A stretch of DNA of 64,000 nt. Origin: Oidiodendron maius Zn (Eukaryota; Ascomycota; Leotiomycetes; Myxotrichaceae). Every line of letters starts with the position of its first letter. Position 1 is the stretch's first letter. This document shows positions 9,892-20,035 of the stretch, one piece after another. Below the pieces are notes generated by a model. It was not told where the DNA came from. It was given only the letters and a program-made list of their open reading frames with translations, and did not search any database. The translations under genes were made by a program, and so were the position numbers. The DNA lies in assembly GCA_000827325.1 (NCBI GenBank), contig KN832885.1, positions 868,001-932,000 on the forward strand. The letters run 5' to 3'.

Positions 9892-10481
9892 GTAAGGGTT
9901 TGTGCTATTGCTCGCAGATCAGTAGCCGAAAACTATGACGGATGTGCTGCTGCAATACATACATGCTTATATAGTAAGCTAACTATTCGAGTGCAACTCG
10001 AATACTGTGCCTTTTTGGCCAGCTGGCGCAGCGGTTGTAAAGCTATCTATGATTCTGCTTAAGTGAGGACATCACTTACATCCTAGGTAGCCACTAAGGC
10101 TGTCACAAGAACCACCAATACTCACCACACTCTCTATTATTAATATAAAAGAAATCTGATATTGTGGAATACATTAAATTTACACTTTTATATTTTTTAT
10201 ATATAATTTTCTAGAAGTTTTATAAAGTCTAGAGTAAAATTGGCTAATTTTCGTATAATTTTAGTAACTTCACATCATACGGAAATTAAATACCCTATAA
10301 TTCTGTAGTATGTAATTGAATTCTTAAAATAAGAATTAAATATATAATTTAAAGTAAAATTCTCTTTGAATAATGTAGTCCTTTATAATTTATAGCTAGA
10401 TTTAATGAATAACTAATAGTGAAAATGGTGAGTTTGGTGGTTTTCGGCTGCTGATCCACGAGTAATGGCGCAAACTCTTAC
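9892..10481. mobile_element. 590-bp element bounded by 44-bp inverted repeats (MITE-like)
   Basis: The left arm, 9892-9935 (starts GTAAGGGTTTG, ends CCGAAAACTA), and the reverse complement of 10438-10481 (starts GTAAGAGTTTG, ends CCGAAAACCA) match at 36 of 44 positions. All eight differences are transitions. The interior is A+T-rich with no coding frame. An internal palindrome (ATTCGAGT/ACTCGAAT) lies near 9986-10004. I see no clear target-site duplication, so the true ends may lie a little outside the arms. Confidence 0.6.
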
Positions 10482-10689
10482 ATGCAATCACTCTGAAAAA
10501 AAGTACTGTGGCGTAGGTACACGTGATGGCGCTGAGCCATTGGACCTGAAGAGACAAGATTGCAGCAATTTAGCTAAGTCTTACAGCGATTTAGCTGGTC
10601 CCGTCGAAAATCCAACACAACCCTTCCACCACCGCATGCAGCTGCTGGCATCTTGGTTGTTAGAAGGCAGGCCGCGTGATCTGGGGAAA

Positions 10690-11320
10690 CTACCTAACTT
10701 CACATTCTATTATACTCTGCTCCATGCTACGGAAGAATCACATTGGCAGCTTTAATCACATACCTATTCTGTCGTGATGTACATCACGTCGCTAGTAGCC
10801 TTGGGCTCCATCGATACCTCTTCAAGCTCAACACATCCTTCAGCGACGCTATTATCCTTAAAGACACTGCTCCCCCGATCGGAAACGCTGCAAGTGGCGC
10901 ATATCTCTAGCGCCCGATCCTCAACTCATATAACAGGGAGATACTCAAATGTGCGAGCGACCAGTTTCTAGATCTCGACAAGGCGCTGCGGTTAAAACCC
11001 ATCGACGCGAGAGATCTCGTCAACCTGCTGACCAAGGCGGAACGGCTGGAGCATAGGGAGGCAAATGTCATTGAGGACGATGCAGCCGATGCTCCGGTCT
11101 ATGAAGCACACGAAAGTGCACAGCACCGTCTCCGCGCAAATTTTGTTTCGATGCCGCTTTGTGAGAGGTTAGGTCAAGGTCGCAGTGACTCCACTGCTTC
11201 TCCTCAGCCCTCTCCTGTCGAAGCATCTCGAGAGCCAAAACACCTGAGAATAAACGAACGCCGGTCTCTGGGTAAGCGGCCCTCCCAGAACCCCCAGAGC
11301 CCATGCGACGTAACTTGACC
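10690..11320 (+). pseudogene. Unrecognised open frame interrupted by one TAG
   Basis: One frame runs from about 10,690 to 11,320 with a single TAG near 10,910. Readable stretches include CRDVHHVASSLGLHRYLFKL and FSDAIILKDT before it, and DLDKALRLKPIDARDLVNLL and ANVIEDDAADAPVYEAHESA after it. Composition is protein-like, with acidic and leucine-rich helices and low stop density. The TAG could be a RIP product of CAG. There is no family assignment and no clear start. Confidence 0.3.
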
Positions 11321-12050
11321 GGTGCCCTCTACGAAAGCGAGACAACAACAGCGTGAAACGAAGACGGGGCATGAGGATGCGAGAACAAATACTAACGTTT
11401 GCCATAGGGGGTGGAAAATCTGCACACCACAGCCGTATGATTTAACATAGAATCCCCTTCCCTAATCAAGATACCTTACCTGGCATCAACTCTGTTTGCC
11501 GTGGTCGTAAACTCGATGAAACACTCTCATCGTAGGGCGCTTGAGGGGAAGTTAAACCATAACCTATCTTCACAGGACGTATACCTCCTACAAAGTACAT
11601 TAGAGAAAAGAGCACGTGTATTTGTGGCTGGGTCACAAGTCCTCAAGGGGATCAGAGACTTTTTTGCGCATGTAAATAGAATCTACAAGCCTGCCAAAGA
11701 TGTGCAGCTGTCTCTGCTGCTACAGCCTAATGAGGATTAATAACTAATCTGAATCTAAAAATTCTGGGGAATGCTCTCCTCCTATCTCAGATCTTGGGCT
11801 ATCTGTAATGAGAAGCTCATAACCTCATGATCATAACCTATTCTCTCAGGCTGTCAGGCAGCTCGTTCTCTTCCATACAGAAACTAGCAACCGCAGCAAC
11901 AATAGCCTCTGCTATAGCGATATAAAACACGATATATAATGCTTTCATATAATTTTCTTGTACCAAGCGCTTCAATAAAGGATCCAACCCTTGTACTGTA
12001 TTGAAGTTTGTCTGTAGGCTTCCTAATAGTATACTAGCCAATAGTATCTC
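11321..12050. other. Intergenic with weak small frames
   Basis: An 80-codon plus frame (11501-11740) and a 67-codon minus frame (11838-12041) exist, but neither shows a recognisable domain. Transition into the A+T-rich block. Confidence 0.35.
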
Positions 12051-13410
12051 TCTAAATAATAACTATATAGTATCTCTTAAGACTTTTTGAAAGGCTGCTA
12101 TAGAAATCGTTAAACCAAGAGTTATTCCTATAAATCTAAAGAAATATTCTAGAGACTATATAGTAGCCTGCTAGTTGTCTATAATAGAGCTAAGGACTGC
12201 TATAAAGACTATTACCCAAGTGGCCCTAAAGCCTATCCTAGAAAATATTAGAAATATAAATAGATACTATAAAGGCAATAAGATCTCTAAGAATAACAGT
12301 AATCCAACTTCAAGTACCCTTAAGATTAACCTTAATATATTAAGCTAATAATATTTTCCTATAATCTTTATTGACTAGGGCTTCAAGCACATATGTCACG
12401 ATGTCTCAGAAGCAGTGGCAACATACGCAATAGCATACGACTGTATAGTCATAATGGCTTATGTATGTTGCCATATAAGCAGGCTTATAATAAGCGTTGC
12501 GCTCTGTAGTCTAAACCCCTTAGTTGTTTCTGTATCACTTAAGTTATCTACTGCTTTCTGTATATCTGTTATGCCGAAAGCCTATAGTCAATATAACTGA
12601 GTTTCACCTTGATTCACGATTACGACCTGCGTAACACCTTCCTATATTGACCCTCTATATCTGGTCAATAATCTTAATAGCTACTCCTATAATTAGGGTT
12701 ATAGTACTAGTACTAAAGGCTTATAGAATAAACTAAAGTCTTGTTACTGTTATAGAATAGTCTAATATCTAAAGATATATAGTAATATAGAACTTAACTA
12801 TAAAGTATAATATTAGATTAAAAAGGTAAAAGATAGATAAGAGGTATAGGTTATAGTATTCTAGGAGGTATATTAGAACAAGAGGCTCTTTTATAAAGTA
12901 GATATCCTATATAAGGAAAACAATAAGGAATAGAAAAGATAAAGAAAGCAATACTAAGACTAGAAGTAAACTCTAGGAATAGGTATTATCTCTAGATTAT
13001 AGTTCTAGTTAGAATAGGATTATAGTAAATATAATAGTATAACTACTAATATAATCTAGATAGTATAGGACTAAGTTATCTGATTTCTTCTTTAGAAGAT
13101 TAATAATCAGCTAAGCCTTAAGTTTTAGAATTATTATAATTAGAGCTTAGATAAGGAATATCTATTTCTAGCCAATACTATTATTGATACCTCTATTATA
13201 TAGACCTCTAATAGCTATATAGATACTTATAAGATTTCCACTAACTGCTTCTATAATACCTTGATTCTAAAGGGTAAATAAGTCTGCTTTAATAAAAGAT
13301 ACTACTGATTTTATTCCTCCTGACCTGAATCTCTATATATACCTTCCTAATAGAAGGTATATATAGAGATTATGTGTTATCTATAGTAGATGAATTCTTT
13401 ACATATCTGT
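12051..13410. repeat. A+T-rich, stop-dense block (probable RIP-decayed repeat)
   Basis: About 1.3 kb is dominated by TA, TATAG and CTATA words, with stops in all frames and no gene. This composition is typical of RIP-mutated transposon DNA in ascomycetes. No element could be named. Confidence 0.55.
13328..13371. repeat. Perfect 19-bp inverted repeat with 6-nt loop
   Basis: The arm AATCTCTATATATACCTTC (13328-13346) is followed by loop CTAATA and the exact reverse complement (13353-13371). Confidence 0.85.
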
Positions 13411-13628
13411 GATCCCGTCAATTTCCAGAATCAAAAATTTCAGGGCACATAAAAACCCCATAGCCCTGAGTTTAAATAGTCGTCGTGCAACTATTGCACG
13501 CACGTGTGCGGCACAACTAGACTGTAACCCAAACGGTCCAGTCCAGTTATTCTCACTAGAAGTTCGAAGTGCCTAGACAATTGACACTGTTAGTCTACTG
13601 TCATCTGAATGGGTATTTAACCGGTGCA

Positions 13629-13790
13629 CAGTCCACGCAGTCCAGACAGTCCACGCAGTCCAAACAGTCCACGCAGTCCAGACAGTCCACGCAGTCCAGA
13701 CAGTCCACGCAGTCCAGACAGTCCACGCAGTCCAGACAGTCCACGCAGTCCACGCAGTCCAGACTGTCCACGAAGTCCAGACTGTCCAGT
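13629..13790. repeat. Tandem array of 9-bp units CAGTCCACG / CAGTCCAGA
   Basis: About 18 units, mostly alternating in 18-bp pairs. Lies inside hAT-like copy 1. Confidence 0.9.
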
Positions 13791-14023
13791 CCGATTCAAT
13801 CGAATTGCTAGGGCTCACGTGCAATATCACTGAATATCAGTAGTAGGATTGAAAGATGTCCGATAGGTGTTACTCCAAATACAAGTACAGCACGAAGGTA
13901 AAAGAAAATCCTGAGGGCACATGTAAAAGAGGGGTGTGCGCGATTATATAATTTGGTGGGTGACAGACACAAGTCGCGCCGCATCGTGGCAGTCCAGACT
14001 ATTTGACGAGACTGTCCAGAATA

Positions 14024-14066
14024 ACTGGACTGGACTGGACTGGACTGGACTGGACTGGACTGGACC
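14024..14066. repeat. Tandem array of ACTGG 5-mers
   Basis: Eight successive ACTGG units next to the right terminus of hAT-like copy 1. Confidence 0.9.
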
Positions 14067-14299
14067 ATTTGCACTATTTGGACTACTGGCAACACTGTGT
14101 GATTCAAGGTGGCGTTTACGGGGCCAGGAAAGGAATGGATTAAAAAAGTGCTGTCAAGAGACTTTAACTTGATGCTCGGGACCCAGTCTATAAAGATTTT
14201 GCGGTTCATCGACAAAGGTGAAGCGATTGTCTCACTTCACGCCCCAGTCGTGAGACTGCCCTACACAAGACGTTTAGCCCACTACCTTAGCCCCCTACC

Positions 14300-15342
14300 A
14301 TGCCTAGCATGTGTGTGAATGCCACTCTAAGTTTCTTGGCTGATGACGGACTGTACCTCAATGAGCGGCCATACTCTCTCAAGTTTGAAGCTCCCGCCGG
14401 TCTGCGCAGATCTAATATTTTAGTTGAGAAACACCAACAAATTATTGAAGATGTCCGTGGGCTCGAAAAATGTCCCACACTGGACGAAAATGGCTTCATC
14501 CTAGTGCCTTTGGACACCGAAATGACATACGAGGATTTCGAGGAGGAGGACAGAGTAAGAGCTGTATATTTAGTAGAGGTGGCAGAAATGCTGCAGAAAT
14601 TGGTTGGAGCATCTCGCGTCCAGGTGTTTGAATATGTGGTAAGATAGATCAGCGCCACAGTTCAACTTAGTGGACTAATAATCGCAGGTTCGCAAACAAG
14701 ATGTTAATTTTCCGATCTCAACTGGGAAGCCATATAAATACAATCAACCGACCACAATGGTTCATATTGGTATGAATTCCTGTTAGTGGATACTTGGACG
14801 TTCTCTAATTTATGCGTAGATATAAACAAAGGCTGGGCAAAAAAGTTGGCAAAAACGCTGAATCATAGAATTGGTCAAGAGGTACCTTCTCAGAACTACA
14901 AGTTCTACAAGTACGTAATACTTGGTATTGCCATTTTATCTAGTCACTGACACAGCACAGTATCTGGAGACCTTTACGAGGACCTGTCATTGATCGTCCG
15001 CTTGCGCTCTGTGATAATTCAAATTTGGACCTTGATAATATTACGACGGGAGATGTCGTGTATCAAGACTTCGCTGTCAACAACGAGTGTATGCGATATG
15101 GCGAAGATCAGAAATGGTATTATGCAAGCAATCAGACAGAATCTGAAGCATGGGTATTTGAGCAAGGAGACGCAAAGCCAGAGACACGTCATGGTACTTC
15201 GCATCTCCATCTTTTAATTACCGCGAGCTGACCTTCTCCGAAAGGAGTCCCTCATTGCTCATTTGAGCATCCCGACAGCAAGAATGACGATGTACCAAGA
15301 GAGGCAATTGAGGTCAGAGCTCTTGCATTCTTCAAAGACTAG
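14300..15342 (+). CDS. CmcJ/AsaB-like oxygenase family protein
   Basis: Five exons (14300-14638, 14688-14769, 14820-14910, 14961-15193, 15245-15342; 843 nt, 280 aa). The protein follows the fungal CmcJ-like (GA4-desaturase-related, AsaB/NvfI) pattern: N-terminal VNATLSFLADDG, SLKFEAPAG, the regulatory strand VRGLEKCPTLDENGF, VHIDIN (candidate HxD iron ligands), FYNIWRPLRGPVIDRPLALC, KWYYASNQTESEAWVF and the C-terminal HCSFEHPDSK with PREAIEVRALAFF. The last intron (15194-15244, branch GCTGACC, acceptor GAAAG) restores this conserved tail, which a naive frame misses. Family members are non-haem iron/2-oxoglutarate-like hydroxylases or desaturases, often in secondary metabolism; the substrate is unknown. 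The gene is intact although repeats surround it. Confidence 0.85.
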
Positions 15343-17006
15343 GTCTGGATTTTGAATTTACTGTTTTTACGAATAGGTGATGGATCAAAGCAGAGGGCCT
15401 TGTTCAAGGGACAGACTTGTCAAGGAATTTCTTACGTAATTAATAACCAATATTGAGCTCTGGTGCCTAATCTCTATTATATATCTATCCTCTAAGTTGT
15501 GACGACTATAATACAATTAATCAAACACTGCGCACTCTATTTGCATATACATTCCGTAGCTACATCTTGGACAACTTGACAAGACTAGTTAGTGCCCTGA
15601 GGCTCGGTCATGAACTGTCACGTCGAGTGGGGCTGATTTAGGATCACATGAGGGGCATATGATATTCCAGTTAAAATGCGCTGTATTTCTAAACTAGGGT
15701 TCATACCACCACCTTTATACTTCGTGACTAGACTAGAATTCCAAATACAGTCTCAGATAACTCAAATAAAGAAATTTCAGCATACATAACATGTACTCCT
15801 TCACACAGTCTATAATATTAGTATTGAGTTGGTTACTCAGCACTGAAACGGGACTAGCTTCTAGATACCGCCACATGAACCCACACAAGAACACTAGTGT
15901 CTCATCCAATCACTCTAGAAAGTTTCATATCATTCACTTGGTTTTGAGCATTAAAGAACCCCGCTTCAAGGATATTAAATTAAGGCAAATATATAATCAT
16001 ATTGCTGTAATAAATAGATCTATATATTACACAAGAATGGAACTTTTTAATAATACTATTTATTCCAAAATGCGAGTGGTAAAGCAATTTTCTTCTGATT
16101 CAAGGTTACGGAGGTCTATAGAAGTGCGCAATTATTTCCTTAGAGCTTCATGCAGAGCTAAAATGAAGTATCTTCTCGTTACTTTAGTACTACCTTGAGT
16201 TATACTCTTGCTTCTTAATCAGTGACAACGTTCCTGCCTTAGCAGCCCACTCAACATCACCATAGGTCACCACCAGAGTTACCGCTTCGCTACATGTATC
16301 TCGAATGAGATGTGGCTAGAGAGTTGGCTAGAAATAGAATAGAATTCATTGTCTGGTGTTGGGAGCAAGCAACTAATCAAATCTGTGGGTTCATAAACAC
16401 TAATTCCAAACTAGTATCCTGAAATGAACATCAAATTTACTTGATACTTCTTTGTTTCTTTGCCGAGGAACATGGCTAAGAAACCCCCTCAATCTGCACA
16501 GTCACTTCTTGGGAGGGGTGACGCTTGCAATACCGATTTCTTTGTCCAATTATTAGCATACAGTCATCTTCATACACAACACCAGACCTTTGCTTACGTT
16601 TGGAGTTTTCTGTATCATACAAGATGTCCATACTCATCTCTCCAGTTGTGCCATTGAGTCTAAGCTCATCTCCCTTAGGGGCATCATAGGTAATCAAGCC
16701 AACCTCACGTTTGCCGAATTGACTGGCAAAAGCCTTCCAAGGCTGTTTCTTATCTTGGGCCGTGGAAGTGGTTTCCATACTGGATATGTTTGAAGGCAGT
16801 CTTGATGAACTGTTGAATTCGGATTAGGATATTCCTGAAACCGTTCGCTTTAGGACTCACATATTGTAGAGGTTACCTTATCTGCCTCAAATACGGTTTG
16901 AAGCATGCTCGACAGATGATGAAAGAAGGTTTGGAGGGCCTTTTAACAAGTCAGAAGCCCCACTCAGGAAGCTTCAATGCCGCAAATCGGCCATCTGTCT
17001 CGTGTA
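15343..17006. other. Intergenic with two weak ORFs
   Basis: A plus frame at 15791-16198 begins with a plausible signal peptide (MYSFTQSIILVLSWLLSTE) but then becomes compositionally odd. A minus frame at 16476-16778 (METTSTAQDKKQPWKAFASQ) reads like a coding exon without a family. Neither is called as a gene. Confidence 0.35.
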
Positions 17007-17735
17007 CAGTATTGCCGATAGTCCGGTGGAGTGCAGTAGAAACGGTCCAGTCCATGGTGGAGTCCAGCAGTTCCCAGTTTAGCCCAGAATCTCAACCGTC
17101 CAGTCGCGTCCGTCCAGTTATTCTAGGTGGTCCCGTCAAATAGTTTGGCCTGTCGCGATACGGCCACTTTTGTCTTTTACCTTCTTAGTGTTATGTATCG
17201 TATTTAGAGTAACCCCCTGCTTCAAACTAGCCGACATGTTAAGTTGTTGGATAACTAACATAAGTTGAGTTAAACTCAAGTTAACTTAACTTAACTTATC
17301 TTTAATCTTATGTAATATCACACGTGAGCCCTCGCAATTCAATTGGACCAGACTCGACTGGACCGGACTGGACTGGACTGGACTGGACTGGACCGGACTG
17401 GACTGGACTGGACTGGACCGGACTGGACTGGACTGGACCGGACTGGACTGGACTGGACCGGACTGGACTGGACTGAACCGGACTGGACTGGACTACGCAA
17501 GCTCGACGTTAAGAGAATTTCCCCATGACAGCTTAGTACAACCATAAACTAAGACCCATGGTAACGATATTATAATGTTAATATGCAACAAGGACTGAAA
17601 TGTTTGCCATTTAAAAGGTACCCGATAAATATCTACCACGTCCTGAAACATATCTCGATTCTCCTAATAAAACACTGCCTATAAACAATGGGAGATAAGC
17701 GCACTATTGTATAGTATAGCCTTTCTAATTAACAC
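17007..17735 (+). mobile_element. hAT-type element copy 2, 5' terminal and subterminal region
   Basis: It begins CAGTATTGCCGATAGTCC at 17007, then GGTCCAGTCC near 17045, GTCCAGTTATTCT near 17109, CGTCAAATAGTT near 17134 and ACGTGAGCCCTCGCAATTC near 17321. A long GGACT/GGACC array follows. This order matches the reverse complement of copy 1. A BED-finger transposase fragment follows immediately, consistent with the 5' end of a formerly autonomous element. Confidence 0.6.
17344..17494. repeat. Tandem array of GGACT / GGACC 5-mers
   Basis: About 30 five-base units with GGACC interruptions every three or four units. It is the subterminal array of hAT-like copy 2. Confidence 0.92.
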
Positions 17736-18227
17736 ATAATTTCAACTAACGCGTTTCTTAAGCCTAAACGGCAGCGGACATCGAAAATCTGGCAGTACTC
17801 CAGAACGTTGGTAAACGGCGGTTTATTGTCCGATAAGGATGGAGACACTATATGGCTATGCAAAAACTGTTCTAAGACGTACAAAGAGAAGTCTGGAACG
17901 TCGAAACCGGCAAAGCATCTTGCGAAATGTTTGCAAAATAAATCCACGGTTGTCGGGCAACAGGAGGGCCATCAATGTGGAGTACAGTCACCGTACAATT
18001 GGGAGCTGCATTCTGACAAGTTAGAGCAAGTCTATCTGCGCTGGGTTACATCACATGCTGTTCCGCAAGAGCAAATTTGTTGGCCAGAGTTCCGCGAGTT
18101 TCTAAACTATGTTAATCCGACGGCAAATGCTTTGCTACCAGTTGAATATCAGAAACTTCGTGTATCTTTAATCTTGTGCAATGATGTTGAAGGTGTTATG
18201 ATTGAAGATAAGAGAACAGAAGAATAA
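17736..18227 (+). pseudogene. hAT transposase N-terminal fragment (BED finger plus linker domain)
   Basis: The frame is open from 17736 without a good ATG and ends at TAA 18225-18227. KRQRTSKIWQYSRTLVNGG leads into the BED finger IWLCKNCSKTYKEKSGTSKP with AKHLAKC. Then comes the hAT post-finger domain HSDKLEQVYLRWVTSHAVPQ and FREFLNYVNPTANALLP. The catalytic RNase-H-like core and the dimerisation region are missing. Its lead-in and finger resemble both halves of the 8246-8920 gene. Confidence 0.72.
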
Positions 18228-20035
18228 ATAGACGATGTAAAATAATAACTCTTATTTTAGTCTACTTTAAAGTTCCATCCAAAAAGCATTTTGTATCGAT
18301 AGAGTCTAAGTAGATCGTCGTCTTTTGTCTGGGCTAATAAGCATTGTAAAGACTCGCATGTCTGTCATTGGTTCACCCACTTGCCGTGCAGTACTCTCTG
18401 TAGTAGATTTCTCTTGGCTTAAAACCTAGAGTAGGGACACGCGAAAAAAGAGAGAATAAATGTCATAATGTATAGAGTCGGGCCTCTAAGGATAAGATTA
18501 ACTTAATTACCTTTTTATATAACTTAACCTAGCTTATATTAGCGTTATATAATAGTACTATTAAGATCTAGAAGGCTAGTAGTAGCGCCTGCCTATAGAC
18601 GCTTAAGTACCAAAGCATCTCTATTAACTTAGCTGCCTTCTTATATGACTTACCTAACTTGCATTAGTGTTATCGATCTCGATTGTTAAGATCTGGGATG
18701 CCTGTAGGGTCAAAATTTGGGACGCCGGCAGCAGTGCCTGCTTGCAAAAGCTAAACATTGGCAAACATGTCGTTATAATATTCTTCGACACTACAATCTC
18801 ATGTCTTCACACTGATATCAGTACCATTGCTGTTGATACACCATAAGTTTTAGACACGACACATGGCTTAGTATAGTATGGCGATCCACAATATCAAGGA
18901 CTCGGTTTGAGTTCAGATAGAAAGTGGATAACATGCAATTCAGAGCGTCTCATTTGGTTACCATCTGAGTATCGGCCGTCACTGTATGGGTCGCCATGTT
19001 CGGCTGTGTCAGGGAGGAGAATCGTCATCGGCACTGGGGCTGGAAAGGTATGGGTGTACAACCTATAATTCCATTGGGGGCTTTGAACACTGCCATAAAT
19101 ATCCGTTACAATTAATCACCGTATCTACTTTCCCCCTCCATCATTTCCCTCTACTCCTATCTTATAGAGCGGCATGGGCCGGGTGTAATAGATAGGCTGC
19201 AAATCTTGGCTTCTTGCAGCATCGAAGCTTTTGGAAACTGTACACACTGGCTGACTCCCCACGCCCTTACAGCACGATGAGTCGTAATGGCTTTTACAAT
19301 TCCTAGATATCATTGTGTTTGAAGCTTTTGACAGCTCAGAAGTTCAAGTATTCCATAATCACTGTTTGCTCCGCTTGTCGGAAGCCGTCGAGCTTGCGAC
19401 TAGACGACTTCGAGGGTGCCTGAAGCCTTGCGGCCTAACTCGATCTGTCGCTCTCAGGCTTAAATAATGCACCATGTTAGGGGTTAACTTTCGGCTTTCA
19501 ATACAGTTAGCGAGCGAGATCGCTCATTCCGCATCATAACAATCTAATCGCTTTAGAAGCATGATTTTTCCTAGTATCGTCCCCTCGCTCGGACTAGACT
19601 CTTTCCATATCTCTATGTAGCGGGAAGGTCTCTCAGGTGGATGCGCGAAGAGTCTAGTGAGTTGCAGTCTCTTGAAGATGATGGCGTCGCGCTGTGCTCA
19701 AGTGAATAGCGGTATTCCACGGTAAGCAGAGGCCATGCCGAAGAGATATTACATCCCAGTTAAGCTTACGATCTAATATCTTTATTCCGAGTATATCCAT
19801 GTTTCTAGCTTGTTGTTGGCTTTGTTGTATTGGAAAATATTGGCTGTGTCCCGGCACGGCGTGCGTCCCGCCATGTAGGGATGGACGTTAAACTCTTTCC
19901 CTATTGATGCGACCCGCAACGGCTGTGGCTTATATTGGTAGAAGGCTGTAACGCCACACTCAGGTTAAGACAGCTCGGGCCGTTCAATAACATCAGTTGC
20001 CAGTTTGTAATATAATTTGAAATTTCTTGTTTTGT
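18228..20035. other. Intergenic, contains a diverged local duplication
   Basis: No supported gene. Two related segments of about 100-130 bp lie at about 18497-18595 and 18626-18750. The rest, to the transporter stop codon, shows nothing recognisable. Confidence 0.45.
18497..18750. repeat. Diverged direct duplication (RIP-like)
   Basis: ATTAACTTAATTACCTTTTT...AAGATCTAGAAGGC...AGCGCCTGC and ATTAACTTAGCTGCCTTCTT...AAGATCTGGGATGCC...AGTGCCTGC align in order, with mostly G/A and C/T differences. The first copy is the more A+T-rich. Confidence 0.5.

Larger units (their letters stand above)
13535..14097 (-). mobile_element. Non-autonomous hAT-type element, copy 1
   Basis: The left inner terminus is GGTCCAGTCCAGTTATTCT at 13535-13553. 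Its reverse complement recurs at 14018 (18 of 19 matching). Read on the minus strand, the element begins CAGTGTTGCC at 14097 and continues through a TGGAC array and a segment with CGTCAAATAGTC. It then passes an ACGTGAGCCCTAGCAATTC block and a second array. Copy 2 (17007 onward) has the same order: CAGTATTGCC, CGTCAAATAGTT, ACGTGAGCCCTCGCAATTC, array. CAGTG ends and TIR-proximal repeat arrays are hAT-like. The left outer end was not resolved. Confidence 0.65.

Noticed and set aside
10024-10034. tRNA-like A box TGGCGCAGCGG
   Set aside because: No B box (GGTTCGANNCC) or acceptor pairing within tRNA distance, so neither a tRNA nor a second retroposon head.
13569-13833. Overlapping ORFs on both strands encoding SPRSPD or WTVWTA repeats
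   Set aside because: They are translations of the 9-bp CAGTCCACG/CAGTCCAGA array, open in several frames because of the repeat period, not genes.
15791-16198. 135-codon ORF with a signal-peptide-like start
   Set aside because: After the hydrophobic start the sequence is Asn/Ile/Arg-biased, like A+T-rich non-coding DNA. Not enough to call a secreted protein.
16476-16778. 100-codon minus-strand ORF
   Set aside because: Plausible composition but no domain, no neighbouring exons and no recognised family; left as a note in the intergenic entry.
9042-17494. CRISPR-like arrays
   Set aside because: The repeats are 5-17 bp without unique spacers, and the DNA is eukaryotic. They are transposon subterminal arrays or minisatellites.
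17339-17545. ORFs with PVQSSPVQSS or DWTGLDRTG repeats
   Set aside because: Translation of the GGACT array. No start context or unique sequence.
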